Positions 11,901 through 20,401 of a stretch of 64,000 nt of DNA are shown here, piece by piece. This stretch comes from Torreya grandis (taxonomy: Eukaryota > Streptophyta > Pinopsida > Cupressales > Taxaceae): the NCBI GenBank assembly GCA_037957365.1, contig JARHVA010000348.1, positions 5,678,501 through 5,742,500 on the forward strand. The letters run 5' to 3'. The notes under the pieces were generated by a model. It saw nothing but the letters and a program-made list of their open reading frames with translations. It did no database searches and was not told where the DNA came from. The first letter of the stretch is position 1; every line of letters starts with the position of its first letter. Both the position numbers and the translations under genes were made by a program.

Positions 11901-12108
11901 GGATAATTCAAAGGTCCTTAATGCCATCTTTGCCATAGGAAAGCAGATAGTAGAAGCAAGGTGCTTATAAGAGGTCACCATCAGAAGTGATAAAGACTAT
12001 GATACATTGGTTAAATAGGAAGAAGAGAGTCTAGTGAAGCCCATAGTGGATTTCAAGTAAATCAAAGAAAAATAAACTAGGGTGAAAGACTTCCTTCAGC
12101 CTAAGTGA
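8947..12108 (+). pseudogene. Long decayed ORF of unknown function with C-terminal coiled coil
   Basis: From an ATG at 8947 ('MASARQQQSDEAKV') a protein of roughly 1000 codons can be followed with about one frameshift near 9490 and many single stops, nearly all TAA/TAG where CAA/CAG would fit. Open pieces are 9582-9833, 9877-10308, 10722-10952 and 10983-11183. Visible features: a mixed alpha/beta-looking N-terminal half ('WIYLDCTIIKIEGYQTQPF'); a Pro/Lys-rich middle; a Lys/Glu-rich region from about 11030; and a probable coiled coil at 11390-11590 ('RILNLEKEKKDLEAQ'). I recognise no domain. It lies about 3 kb past a Gypsy integrase on the same strand. It could be an extra ORF of a large Tat/Ogre-type element, or a decayed gene of another repeat. 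Confidence 0.6.
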
Positions 12109-13129
12109 TCAAGGTGACCCACTAGCCCAAGAACAAAGTCAAGATTATTCTTTTGTAAACTATATATGCTAATTTGTTAGCATATATTAGTCTTTTGATC
12201 TAATAGGTGCCTCATGGCCATATGTAATATAGAGTTATTTGTAAAAGGATATTTTCCCTTACTTATTGTAAAGTTTGAAATAAAGATGACCGGTACACTA
12301 CCTATGTCTCCTATAAATTGGCAAGTGTTCCCATTTGTAAAGGGAGGGATTTTGAGCAATTTTATACTAGAGAAATTAACACAATTAGAATTCTACAAAG
12401 ATTATCTAGTGTTGTGTTATATTTTTTCTACTTTCTCTCAATTATAGGTGGATGTCTTAGGTTTGAATGGTTCTTAGATAGATGAGCTATATTTCATGTT
12501 CATGAGGTTTCTAGTTTGTGATGTGCTAGACTAGTTGAAGGATTCTAAGTTTATTTTATTTTATTTTCTCTACATTTGAATGTTCTTATGAAATTAAAAT
12601 TAACATAGTAAAATCTTTAATTAATCTTTAATTTTACTCATAATCTTTATATTTCCTTTGAATCTTGCCTAATTTTTGGTGAAGCTTGGGCTTATGTTAT
12701 GTTGCATCACTGATTGGTTAAATATATGCTCAAATTGAATAGAACTTTGTCATTATGTTTGAGACTAATGCTTGAATTTAAAGTCATTCTCTACCTTACC
12801 CTACCTTTTTCTTCTTTTTATTAATGCTCACTTTAGTTTAAATATCATTGTAAATATCCACTTAGATTAGTTTAGAATTATAAATCTTGACCAGGAAGAC
12901 TACAAGACTGCAAAGACTTAGACCCTGGTGGCTCCCAACCACCACATAAAATAAATTTTGTGGGAAACTCTCATACTTTGTTGACTATTCCACCACAAAC
13001 ACACTACTTGTCATAAACTACAACTCATACCTTGGATTCTTGTAATACTAAAATGAGAAGTGTTCATCAACACTAAAGAACACTCTATAGAGCAATTAGA
13101 AGCATCAACAATACTTACACTTGATATTT
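12109..13129. other. AT-rich noncoding DNA
   Basis: No supported gene. The short ORFs at 12177-12359 (minus) and 12214-12447 (plus) overlap on opposite strands and show no domain. It contains one perfect hairpin (12162-12187) and TATTTTATTTTATTTTC-like low-complexity text near 12550. It may be the 3' untranslated or LTR part of whatever element owns the preceding ORF. Confidence 0.5.
12162..12187. repeat. Perfect 11-bp inverted repeat, 4-nt loop
   Basis: Left arm ATATATGCTAA at 12162-12172, spacer TTTG, right arm TTAGCATATAT at 12177-12187. It lies about 55 bp after the end of the unrecognised ORF. It could form a hairpin in RNA or be chance in AT-rich DNA; nothing else supports a role. Confidence 0.6.
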
Positions 13130-14020
13130 TATTCTTGATCCACTTAAATGCACCTATAAATTACATGAGTTCCTATTTTTGGCTATGTAATTATAATTGG
13201 GGTTATAGAAATGACTTTGTTAAAATTCCCATTTTAATAGAAATAACCAGTAGTATTTTTAATTAGGTTATCATTATATGACCCTATATAGATACTAATT
13301 GTAATGCTTAATATGTATCAATATCAATCTAATTTATAAATACACCATTAAAGTACACTAGTTACCACATTGAGTTATGAATTTTTAATTTAGATTATTG
13401 AAAACACCTTTTTGACACACTCATACTAATGTAAAAGACTAGATATATGGTATGTAGTCATTTGATCATTATCTAACTCCTATCGAGAGACTAATTATGA
13501 TAGACAATATCTATTTAGTGTACATAAAAAAACACAAGATTTTTTGTATCAAGTTATGAAATCATAATTGAGATTCTTATATTTACCTTTCTTACACATC
13601 CATTATAATGGAAATGACCAATAATATTATAATAAGTATTCAATTAATAATTGTATGAATTCTACTTGGAGACTAATTATGATATATAAGGTCTATTCAT
13701 TTGAACAAAATACCTAAAATGTAAAGTAGTTCCCATATCAATATCGATAGTTATAATTGATATTCTTATAGTCACCTTGTTGATATACTCATAATAATGG
13801 AAATAAATATAAATGTTGGTATGTAAAAATTTGATCATTCTATAAAACATTGAATATAAAATAATTGTGATAGATAAGATCTATTGGTGTGAATCCAATT
13901 TATAAGTAAACATACAAAGTACAATATTTGCCATATCAGGTTGTGTAATCATAATTGAAATTCTAATTGTCAACTTTCTTGCACACCTATTTTGATGGAA
14001 TTAAACAAGTATATTTTGGA
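13130..14020. repeat. Degenerate tandem array, unit about 190 bp, five copies
   Basis: Five units share the order: a TTAC/TTCC...ATCA-type lead, an ATAATTG anchor, a CTTTCTT/CCTTGTT-type segment, an ACAC/ACTC AT-rich piece, AATGGAAAT, and a GAGACTAATTATGATAGA segment. The ATAATTG anchors fall near 13193, 13386, 13564, 13753 and 13951, giving spacings of 178-198 bp. Units are well diverged and contain small indels, so the array is old. It ends about 15 bp before the 14037 direct repeat. Confidence 0.7.
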
Positions 14021-14036
14021 GTTGCAATGATGAAGA

Positions 14037-14437
14037 TGTAAGAGTGGGGGATGCCCAAGTAAATATTTAATGTGGACACACACCAACCATGATTTTTTTT
14101 AGGTTTTTACAAATAAAAAATAATATCATTTATCATAAAAAATCATTATAATATAAAAGAGACATGCTCAATATATAACAAAAATAAGAGGTTAGTTCTA
14201 ACTTTGCTTTTGACTAAGTAAAAAAAGAGTTGTGAACCAATTATGTCTTTGACTAGGTAACTGACACATGTTTGAAGTGATGGACACATAATATACACAT
14301 GTCATAAGTGGTGGTAGATGATTATCAATTTCACTTATCCTTTTTTAAGCCTATTAAGTGTGCACAAAATAAACCTAGTGTTAAACTAACCTAGGTCAGC
14401 TTAATATTAGTACAAGTAGAATATTTCACTAAGACCC
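14037..14437. repeat. Direct repeat, left copy of a 9.5-kb-spaced pair
   Basis: Begins TGTAAGAGTGGGGGATGCCC and runs to about ATATTTCAC. The right copy is at 23498-23879. They share the start exactly and then align with many substitutions (I judge 75-80% identical), including CATGTTT...AAGTGAT.GACACA, ATTATCAAT..CACTTATCC and GTGTGCACAAA. They may be LTRs of a non-autonomous element whose interior was later hit by the Copia insertion. However, both copies carry the purine-rich run at their start, and I found no matching flanking duplication, so LTR status is unproven. Confidence 0.6.
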
Positions 14438-14755
14438 TATTAAGTACAACTTAGGGAGGCCTATAAAAAATGAAAAGGATAAGAATCCTCTAAAATGGGT
14501 CCTAAAAACTAGTCTTGATGAGGTACCCTATAATAAGTACAATATAGAAAAAAATGAGACACAAAAAAAGGTCTCTCAAAAACCCAAACTAAGTACTATG
14601 AACACTACACGGGATGGGATGAAATCCATCACTAAAAATGTAACAGATGATATGCATCCATCACGAAAAAAAGTGAATGAAGTGCAAGTAAAAATACTAG
14701 TGAATAAATCAAATTTTCATGAGTGGTTTAAATCCACTACTTGATCACTGAAGAC

Positions 14756-14760
14756 AGATG
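14756..14760. repeat. Target site duplication AGATG, left
   Basis: AGATG directly precedes the 5' LTR and is repeated exactly at 20397-20401 directly after the 3' LTR. Five base pairs is the usual Copia duplication length, and the perfect match fits a recent insertion. Confidence 0.9.
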
Positions 14761-14825
14761 TGTTAGGTATGTGGAGCTAAAAGCTTCACCAAGGAGCATA
14801 GACAAACAAGTTCGGGTCTACACAG

Positions 14826-14946
14826 ACGCCGGCGTCGGTCAGGAGCGACCGATGTCGGTCAGTTGCAGTTCAGAGGCGCCGACGTCGGCGGTATGGTCAG
14901 CCGGCGACGGTCACAGGCGAACAGGCAGGAACCGACGTCGGTTACC
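14826..14946. promoter_or_regulatory. CG-rich array of CCGACGTCGG-type near-palindromes in U3
   Basis: Five motif copies: around 14828-14843, 14847-14862, 14876-14891, 14899-14912 (a shuffled GCCGGCGACGG form) and 14929-14946. The core contains ACGT, the core that plant bZIP factors bind, so these could be enhancer sites; that is inference. The same motif is arrayed inside pol (17792-17942) and in the LTRs and interior of the minus-strand Copia relic at 52798-57374. Confidence 0.65.
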
Positions 14947-15111
14947 TGCGTGTCCAGAGAGCTATTTCCGAGGACAGAAGCGAGTGTTTGCATGATGAGT
15001 TTGAGTTGTAGACTCATGCTCGCGTCTCTATTGTTAGCAATGTTATTTTTAGAGCCCTTGTTGAAGAGGCTTAACTGTTTGTTGTAAGAGCATGCTTAAG
15101 TTTCCTATTTC

Positions 15112-15118
15112 TATATGT
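15112..15118 (+). promoter_or_regulatory. Possible TATA box of the LTR promoter
   Basis: TATATG within the 5' LTR, about 340 bp before its end, is the best TATA-like string downstream of the CG-rich U3 block. It is kept in the 3' LTR and would put the start near 15145. Weak motif evidence only; no mapped start. Confidence 0.3.
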
Positions 15119-15457
15119 AGGAGAGATCTTCTAAGCTATTGTAAGATGATGAATGTATGAGAGTGTAATTGAGTACGAAGTAGAACATTGTGAATGTTTG
15201 AAGGACTGTACTTTAGAGAGAACTCTTGAGGAATAGAGATCTAGTGAGAGATCTTGTGTGCATCTGAGAGAGGTGTGGAAGAACAAAGTTCTTCATTTGT
15301 ATTCCTATTGTAAAGAGTTTTTAATACAAGTTTTCAGGGTGTTTTCTTGTATATCTTGTTCTGTGCTATTTATCATTTCAGTTACTTATCTATCTGATTA
15401 TTTCCGCATTTCATTGCTTTCATAAGTGTAATCCATTGTTGGTTGATCCCCAACAAG

Positions 15458-15469
15458 TGGTATCAGAGC
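15458..15469 (+). other. Primer binding site for initiator tRNA-Met
   Basis: TGGTATCAGAGC, 2 bp after the 5' LTR. This is the standard Copia primer site, complementary to the 3' end of plant tRNA-iMet. The same string in reverse complement marks the minus-strand relic at 56473-56484. Confidence 0.95.
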
Positions 15470-15557
15470 TCAGGTTCACTAACAGGTGGTTCAGATCTGT
15501 GTAGTGTGTTCGGATTACAGGTTGCTCACAGGGATTTCTGTTTGAGTGGGAGAAGCA

Positions 15558-16340
15558 ATGGCAGAAGAAAGTAAGTTGAGAATGGAAAAGTTTAATGGCA
15601 AGAACTATCAGCACTGGAGAATGCAGATAGAGGACTATCTGTATCAGAAGGATCTTTACTTACCGTTAGGTGGGATAGCAAAGAAGCCCAAGGACATGGA
15701 GGATGAAGAATGGGAAGTTCTTGACAGAAAGGCTCTTGGTTCTATAAGACTGAGTCTGGCCTCCACTGTGATATCCAATTTGTCACAAGCAAAAACTACG
15801 GTAGAGTTAATGACCACGTTAGCAAATTTATATGAAAAACCCTCCGCTTCAAACAAGGTATATTTGATGAAGCAGTTATTTAATTTGCATATGCAAGAAG
15901 GTGGATCTGTTTCCAATCACTTGAATGATTTCCATGGTATTGTTAATCAGTTAAGTTCTGTTAATATTTCATTTGAAGATGAAATAAAGGCTCTTTTAAT
16001 TTTATGTTCTTTGCCTGAAAGCTGGCATGGCTTGGTAATGGCAGTTTCTAATACTGCTTCTGCTTCGAATATTTTAAAAGTAGAGGATGTGGTTAGTGTT
16101 ATTTTGAATGAAGAAATTCGCAGGAAAAGCACAGAAGAGACTTCTGGGACATCCGGGAACGCTTTAAATTTCGAGAGCAGAGGAAGGCAAAAAGAAAGGA
16201 GCAAGAGGAGATCAAGATCTAAGTCTAAGGGAAGAGGCAGATCCAAATCCAGGAATGGTAGAAGGCCACAATGCTGGAACTGTGGAAAGTTGGGGCACAT
16301 AAGCAGAGATTGCTGGTCAAAGCCTAAGGAGGATAATTAG
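15558..16340 (+). CDS. gag: Copia Gag polyprotein (260 residues to UAG)
   Basis: Starts at the ATG of 'MAEESKLRMEKFNGKNYQHW'; the frame also extends 12 bp upstream to a GTG, but ATG is the sensible start. It contains the Copia gag core (UBN2-type: 'FNGKNYQHWRMQIEDYL', 'ALGSIRLSLAS', 'KQLFNLHMQEGGSVSNHL', 'LLILCSLPESW'), an Arg/Ser-rich basic stretch, and one CCHC knuckle 'CWNCGKLGHISRDC' near residue 243. It forms the particle and packages element RNA. It ends in TAG at 16338-16340, after which the same frame continues without another stop into protease. The related minus-strand copy reads CAG at what I take to be this codon, so TAG is probably a C-to-T change. Confidence 0.93.
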   Translation: MAEESKLRMEKFNGKNYQHWRMQIEDYLYQKDLYLPLGGIAKKPKDMEDEEWEVLDRKALGSIRLSLASTVISNLSQAKTTVELMTTLANLYEKPSASNKVYLMKQLFNLHMQEGGSVSNHLNDFHGIVNQLSSVNISFEDEIKALLILCSLPESWHGLVMAVSNTASASNILKVEDVVSVILNEEIRRKSTEETSGTSGNALNFESRGRQKERSKRRSRSKSKGRGRSKSRNGRRPQCWNCGKLGHISRDCWSKPKEDN

Positions 16341-19300
16341 CACGAAGGAAAGGAAGAGACAAAGGTTGCAGGTATTGCACAGGATGCTCTTATTTTCTCT
16401 TTGCATAATAACATAGAATCTTGGGTATTAGATTCTGGTGCGTCTTTCCATGCTACCCCTAACAGAGAATATTTCAGTGACTATGTCCATGGAGATTTTG
16501 GAATAGTATACTTGGGGGATGATGAGCCTTGCAAGATTATTGGCAAAGGTAAAGTGCAGCTAAAGATGCAGAATGGCAACACATGGGTGTTGAGGGATGT
16601 GATGCATGTTCCTAGTTTGAAGAGAAATCTGATTTCTGTAGGTAAGCTTGGTGATGAGGGTTGTACAGTAACTCTCACAGCAGATTCTTGGAAAGTGACC
16701 AAGGGTGCACTCGTTATGGCCAGAGGTAAGAGAGAAGGTACTCTCTATTTGTGTAATTGTATTACTAACAAATCTCCTTCAGTTTTATCTACTTCAGATG
16801 TGGATGCTAAATTGTGGCACTCAAGGCTTGACCACATGAGTGAGAAGGGGATGTCTATCCTTAAGTCTAAAGGTATGCTTTCAGATTTGAAAAGTATGGA
16901 TCTAGAATTTTGTGAGCATTGTGTGTTTGGAAAAAAGAAAAGGGTTAGTTTTCTAAAGACTGGATCTACTAAGAAAAGGCAAAAGTTGCAGCTTGTTCAC
17001 ACAGACGTGTGGGGACCGGCTCATGTAGCCTCTATTGGCGGATCACAGTACTATGTTACATTCATAGATGACGCCACAAGAAAGGTATGGATCTACTGTA
17101 TTAAAAAGAAATATGATGTTTTTGAGAATTTTAAGATATGGAAAGCCATGGTTGAGAATGAAACAGGCAAAAGATTAAAGTGCTTGAGATCCGATAATGG
17201 TGGTGAGTTCTGCAGTCTTAAGTTCAAATTGTATTGTTACATAAATGGAATCCGTAGGCAAAGGACGGTTCCAAGGACACCTCAGCAGAATGGTATTGCT
17301 GAAAGGATGAACATGACTATTATGGAGCGTGCAAGATGTATGAGATTGCATGCAGGGTTGCCCTTAGAGTTTTGGGCAGAAGCAGTTGACACCGCAGTGT
17401 ACCTGATCAATAGAGGACCCTCTACAGCTCTGGATGGTGGAATTCCAGAAGAGGCATGGACAGGTAAAAAGGTTGATCTTTCATATCTCAAAGTTTTTGG
17501 TTGTGAAGCCTTTGTGCACATAGATAAGGAAAATAGAAAGAAGCTTGATGCTAAGTCTATGAGGTGCACGTTTATAGGCTATGGCTCAGATGATTTTGGT
17601 TTCAGATTTTGGAATCTAGGAACTAACAAGGTAATCAGGAGCCGTGATGTTGTTTTCAATGAAAGAGTGATGTACAGTGATCAGACAAGGAAGCTAGATC
17701 AAGCTGGGCAGAGCAATAATGAGTTGGACGAAGTTATGGTCCAAAATGAGCTCGCGGGAAAAAGAAATAATCACTTACAGGAAAACACAGAGACCGACGT
17801 CGGCAGGTTTGGAACCGGCGTCGGCAGTACAGAAATCGATGTCGGTCACACAGAGACCGACGTCGGCAGACCAGGCACCGGCGTCGGCCAGGAAGAACCG
17901 GCGTCGGCCAGTAACAGGTCTATAGGTGGCCGAGGTCGGTCACTGTCAGAAAATTTGGGTGGACAGATTGTTGAAAACGAGTCCAAGACACCAATCAGGA
18001 GGTCTGAAAGGGTAAGTAAGCCTCCAATTAGATATTCTCCTTCTTTATATTATTTACTGCTAACCGATGGTGGAGAACCGGAAAGTTTTGAAGAAGCTTT
18101 ACAGGTGGAGTCCAGAAGTAAGTGGGAGCATGGCATGATTGAGGAGATGGAGTCCTTAAGGGAGAACCAAACATGGGATTTGGTTGAATTGCCAGCTGGT
18201 AAGAGAACACTGAAGAACAGGTGGACTTACAGGTTGAAGGAAGGCGAGGATGGTCAGATGAGATACAAGGCCAGATTGGTTGTAAAAGGATTTGCACAAA
18301 AGCCAGGTATTGACTTTGGCGAAATTTTTTCTCCGGTTGTTAAGATGACTTCTATAAGGGTTGTATTGTCTTTGGTTGCTTTTGAGGATTTGCATCTCGA
18401 GCAGCTAGATGTTAAAACAACATTTCTTCATGGAGATCTAGATGAGGAAATTTACATGGAACAGCCAGAAGGTTTCGAGGTCAAGGGTAAGGAGAAACTA
18501 GTGTGCAGGTTAAAGAAAAGCTTGTATGGCCTCAAGCAAGCTCCAAGGCAATGGTACTTGAAATTTGATAGGTTTATGACTGAGCATGGTTTCAGTAGAT
18601 GTCAATCAGACCATTGTGTATATTTTAAGAGATTTGATAACGGTAGATACATTATTCTATTGTTGTATGTAGATGACATGCTGGTTGCAGGGTCTCACAT
18701 GCAGGACATCTCAGAGCTTAAAGTAAAGTTAGCTCAGACATTTGCTATGAAGGATTTGGGAGCAGCTAAGAAAATCCTTGGCATGAGCATTAAGAGAGAC
18801 AGAGAAAATCACAGGTTGATATTGTCTCAAGAAGACTATGTGGACAAGGTGTTGAAACGGTTCAACATGCAGGATGCGAAACCGGTAAGCACACCTTTGA
18901 CAGGACATTTCAAGCTAAGTAAAGAACAATGTCCCAATTCACATGATGAGGTAGAGTACATGAACAAGGTTCCATATTCTTCCGCGGTAGGAAGTTTGAT
19001 GTATGCAATGGTGTGTACTAGACCAGATATTGCCCAAGCAGTGGGAGTAGTAAGCAGGTATATGGCCAATCCAGGAAAGGAACATTGGAAAGCAGTACAA
19101 TGGATCCTTAGATATCTGAGAGGAACCAGCAGTAGACACTTATGCTATGGAGGTTCAGATTATTCTCTACATGGCTATGTAGATTCAGATATGGCAGGGG
19201 ATTTGGATGGCAGGAGGAGCACCACAGGTTATGTTTTTACTGTAGGTGGAACGGCAGTTAGTTGGATTTCTAAGTTGCAGAAGGTTGTAGCCTTGTCAAC

Positions 19301-19628
19301 TACAGAAGCAGAATATATTGCAGCTACAGAAGCTAGCAAGGAGATGCTATGGATGACACGGTTCATGGAAGAGCTTGGAAGGGAGCATGGGAGTTGCAGA
19401 TTGCATAGTGACAGTCAAAGCGCAATCCATTTGGCAAAGAACTCAGCTTTTCATTCTAGAACCAAGCACATACAGCTAAGGTACCACTTCATACGGCAGG
19501 TATTGGAAGATGGTGAGTTGAAGCTGGAGAAGATCCATACAGACATGAATCCTGCTGATATGCTAACAAAGCCGGTTACTAAGGAGAAGTTGAATCTTCA
19601 TTCAACTTCTGTTGGTCTTCACGATTGA
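16341..19628 (+). CDS. pol: Copia Pol: protease, integrase, RT, RNase H
   Basis: One open frame, in phase with gag. Residues are counted from the TTG at 16401. Protease: D11 in 'LDSGASFHA'. GAG-pre-integrase: 'LWHSRLDHMSEKGM' and 'FCEHC'. Integrase core: D202, D265, E301, giving D-62-D-35-E. A tether of about 150 residues holds a 7-residue repeat (nt 17792-17910). RT: 'NRWTYRLKEGEDG', 'LEQLDVKTTFLHGDL', 'YGLKQAPRQWY', and YVDD at 756-759. RNase H: 'VDSDMAGDLDGRRS', 'STTEAEYIAATEA' (E969), 'HSDSQSAIHLAKN'. It ends 'STSVGLHD' about 70 bp before the 3' LTR. As one Gag-Pol protein it would need passage through the UAG at 16338. All catalytic residues inspected are intact. 'DVKTTFLHG' has Thr where Ala is usual. 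Confidence 0.95.
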   Translation, partial: HEGKEETKVAGIAQDALIFSLHNNIESWVLDSGASFHATPNREYFSDYVHGDFGIVYLGDDEPCKIIGKGKVQLKMQNGNTWVLRDVMHVPSLKRNLISVGKLGDEGCTVTLTADSWKVTKGALVMARGKREGTLYLCNCITNKSPSVLSTSDVDAKLWHSRLDHMSEKGMSILKSKGMLSDLKSMDLEFCEHCVFGKKKRVSFLKTGSTKKRQKLQLVHTDVWGPAHVASIGGSQYYVTFIDDATRKVWIYCIKKKYDVFENFKIWKAMVENETGKRLKCLRSDNGGEFCSLKFKLYCYINGIRRQRTVPRTPQQNGIAERMNMTIMERARCMRLHAGLPLEFWAEAVDTAVYLINRGPSTALDGGIPEEAWTGKKVDLSYLKVFGCEAFVHIDKENRKKLDAKSMRCTFIGYGSDDFGFRFWNLGTNKVIRSRDVVFNERVMYSDQTRKLDQAGQSNNELDEVMVQNELAGKRNNHLQENTETDVGRFGTGVGSTEIDVGHTETDVGRPGTGVGQEEPASASNRSIGGRGRSLSENLGGQIVENESKTPIRRSERVSKPPIRYSPSLYYLLLTDGGEPESFEEALQVESRSKWEHGMIEEMESLRENQTWDLVELPAGKRTLKNRWTYRLKEGEDGQMRYKARLVVKGFAQKPGIDFGEIFSPVVKMTSIRVVLSLVAFEDLHLEQLDVKTTFLHGDLDEEIYMEQPEGFEVKGKEKLVCRLKKSLYGLKQAPRQWYLKFDRFMTEHGFSRCQSDHCVYFKRFDNGRYIILLLYVDDMLVAGSHMQDISELKVKLAQTFAMKDLGAAKKILGMSIKRDRENHRLILSQEDYVDKVLKRFNMQDAKPVSTPLTGHFKLSKEQCPNSHDEVEYMNKVPYSSAVGSLMYAMVCTRPDIAQAVGVVSRYMANPGKEHWKAVQWILRYLRGTSSRHLCYGGSDYSLHGYVDSDMAGDLDGRRSTTGYVFTVGGTAVSWISKLQKVVALSTTEAEYIAATEASKEMLWMTRFMEELGREHGSCRLHSDSQSAIHLAKNSAFHSRTKHIQLRYHFIRQVLEDGELKLEKIHTDMNPADMLTKPVTKEKLNLHSTSVGLHD
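17792..17942 (+). repeat. 21-bp tandem repeat inside pol, each unit one CCGRCGTCGG near-palindrome
   Basis: Repeat starts (ACCG or ATCG) fall at 17793, 17814, 17835, 17856 and 17877, exactly 21 bp apart. A sixth at 17897 is one base short and so not in register, and a looser copy lies at about 17929. In frame the first five units encode heptads of the type ETDVGRF / GTGVGST / EIDVGHT. The block lies between integrase and RT, a part of Copia Pol that usually varies, and matches the U3 motif of the same element. Confidence 0.85.
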
Positions 19629-19690
19629 GTTGAAGATGGAGGAGCTAGAAGATCTTGCTGTACAGGTATTGGTGCAGCTGGTTTATCTCC

Positions 19691-19701
19691 AAGTGGGAGA
19701 T
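19691..19701 (+). other. Polypurine tract
   Basis: AAGTGGGAGAT directly before the 3' LTR is the usual plus-strand primer of Tnt1-like elements. The minus-strand relic keeps the same string next to its 3' LTR (53686-53696 in reverse complement). Confidence 0.9.
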
Positions 19702-20396
19702 TGTTAGGTATGTGGAGCTAAAAGCTTCACCAAGGAGCATAGACAAACAGGTTCGGGTCTACACAGACGCCGGCATCGGTCAGGAGTGATCGACGTCGAT
19801 CAGTTGCAGTTCAGAGGCGCCGACGTCGGCGGTATGGTCGGCCGGCGACGGTCACAGGCGAACAGGCAGGAACCGACGTCGGTTACCTGCGTGTCCAGAG
19901 AGCTATTTCCGAGGACAGAAGCGAGTGTTTGCATGATGAGTTTGAGTTGTAGACTCATGCTTGCGTCTCTATTGTTAGCAATGTTATTTTTAGAGCCCTT
20001 GTTGAAGAGGCTTAACTGTTTGTTGTAAGAGCATGCTTAAGTTTCCTATTTCTATATGTAGGAGAGATCTTCTAAGCTATTGTAAGATGATGAATGTATG
20101 AGAGTGTAATTGAGTATGAAGTAGAACATTGTGAATGTTTGAAGGACTGTACTTTAGAGAGAACTCTTGAGGAATAGAGATCTAGTGAGAGATCTTGTGT
20201 GCATCTGAGAGAGGTGTGGAAGAACAAAGTTCTTCATTTGTATTCCTATTGTAAAGAGTTTTTAATACAAGTTTTCAGGGTGTTTTCTTGTATATCTTGT
20301 TCTGTGCTATTTATCATTTCAGTTACTTATCTATCTGATTATTTCCGCATTTCATTGCTTTCATAAGTGTAATCCATTGTTGGTTGATCCCCAACA
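19702..20396 (+). repeat. 3' LTR of the Copia element
   Basis: Same length as the 5' LTR (695 bp). I counted about nine differences, all transitions; six fall within the CG-rich U3 motif block, mostly at CG dinucleotides, as methylated-cytosine decay would give. It is followed by the AGATG duplication (20397-20401). Confidence 0.96.
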
Positions 20397-20401
20397 AGAT
20401 G

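Larger units (their letters stand above)
14761..15455 (+). repeat. 5' LTR of the Copia element
   Basis: Starts TGTTAGGTATGTGG, ends ...CCCCAACA. The U3 part (about 14826-14946) is strikingly CG-rich in an AT-rich region and carries five copies of a CCGRYGTCGG-type near-palindrome. Short ORFs seen here (14741-14995, 14863-15087) have a counterpart in the 3' LTR simply because the LTRs are duplicated, and I do not call them genes. Differences from the 3' LTR cluster in the CG-rich part. Confidence 0.96.
14761..20396 (+). mobile_element. Nearly intact Ty1/Copia element, Tnt1/Tork-like, 5636 bp
   Basis: Complete structure: 695-bp LTRs (14761-15455 and 19702-20396, both TG...CA), AGATG target duplication, tRNA-iMet primer site, gag with a CCHC knuckle, then protease, integrase, RT and RNase H in Copia order, and a polypurine tract. 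Gag and pol share one frame, separated only by a UAG at 16338-16340. LTRs differ at about 9 of 695 positions by my count, all transitions, so the insertion is recent. Protein motifs look like the Tnt1/Tork clade. All catalytic motifs I checked are intact. It sits inside the older 14037/23498 repeat pair. Confidence 0.96.

Noticed and set aside
14863..15087. 74-codon ORF in the LTR with a near-copy at 19786-20028
   Set aside because: Its repetition is due to LTR duplication; no domain, and it spans the regulatory CG block.
16338..16380. Programmed stop-codon readthrough signal after gag
   Set aside because: Context is not a classic readthrough motif and the related copy has CAG at the likely matching codon; mutation is the simpler reading, though listed as checkable.
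17282..17569. Minus-strand ORFs inside Copia pol (also 18028-18297, 18156-18395, 18836-19069)
   Set aside because: Shadows of the intact plus-strand pol frame, without domains.
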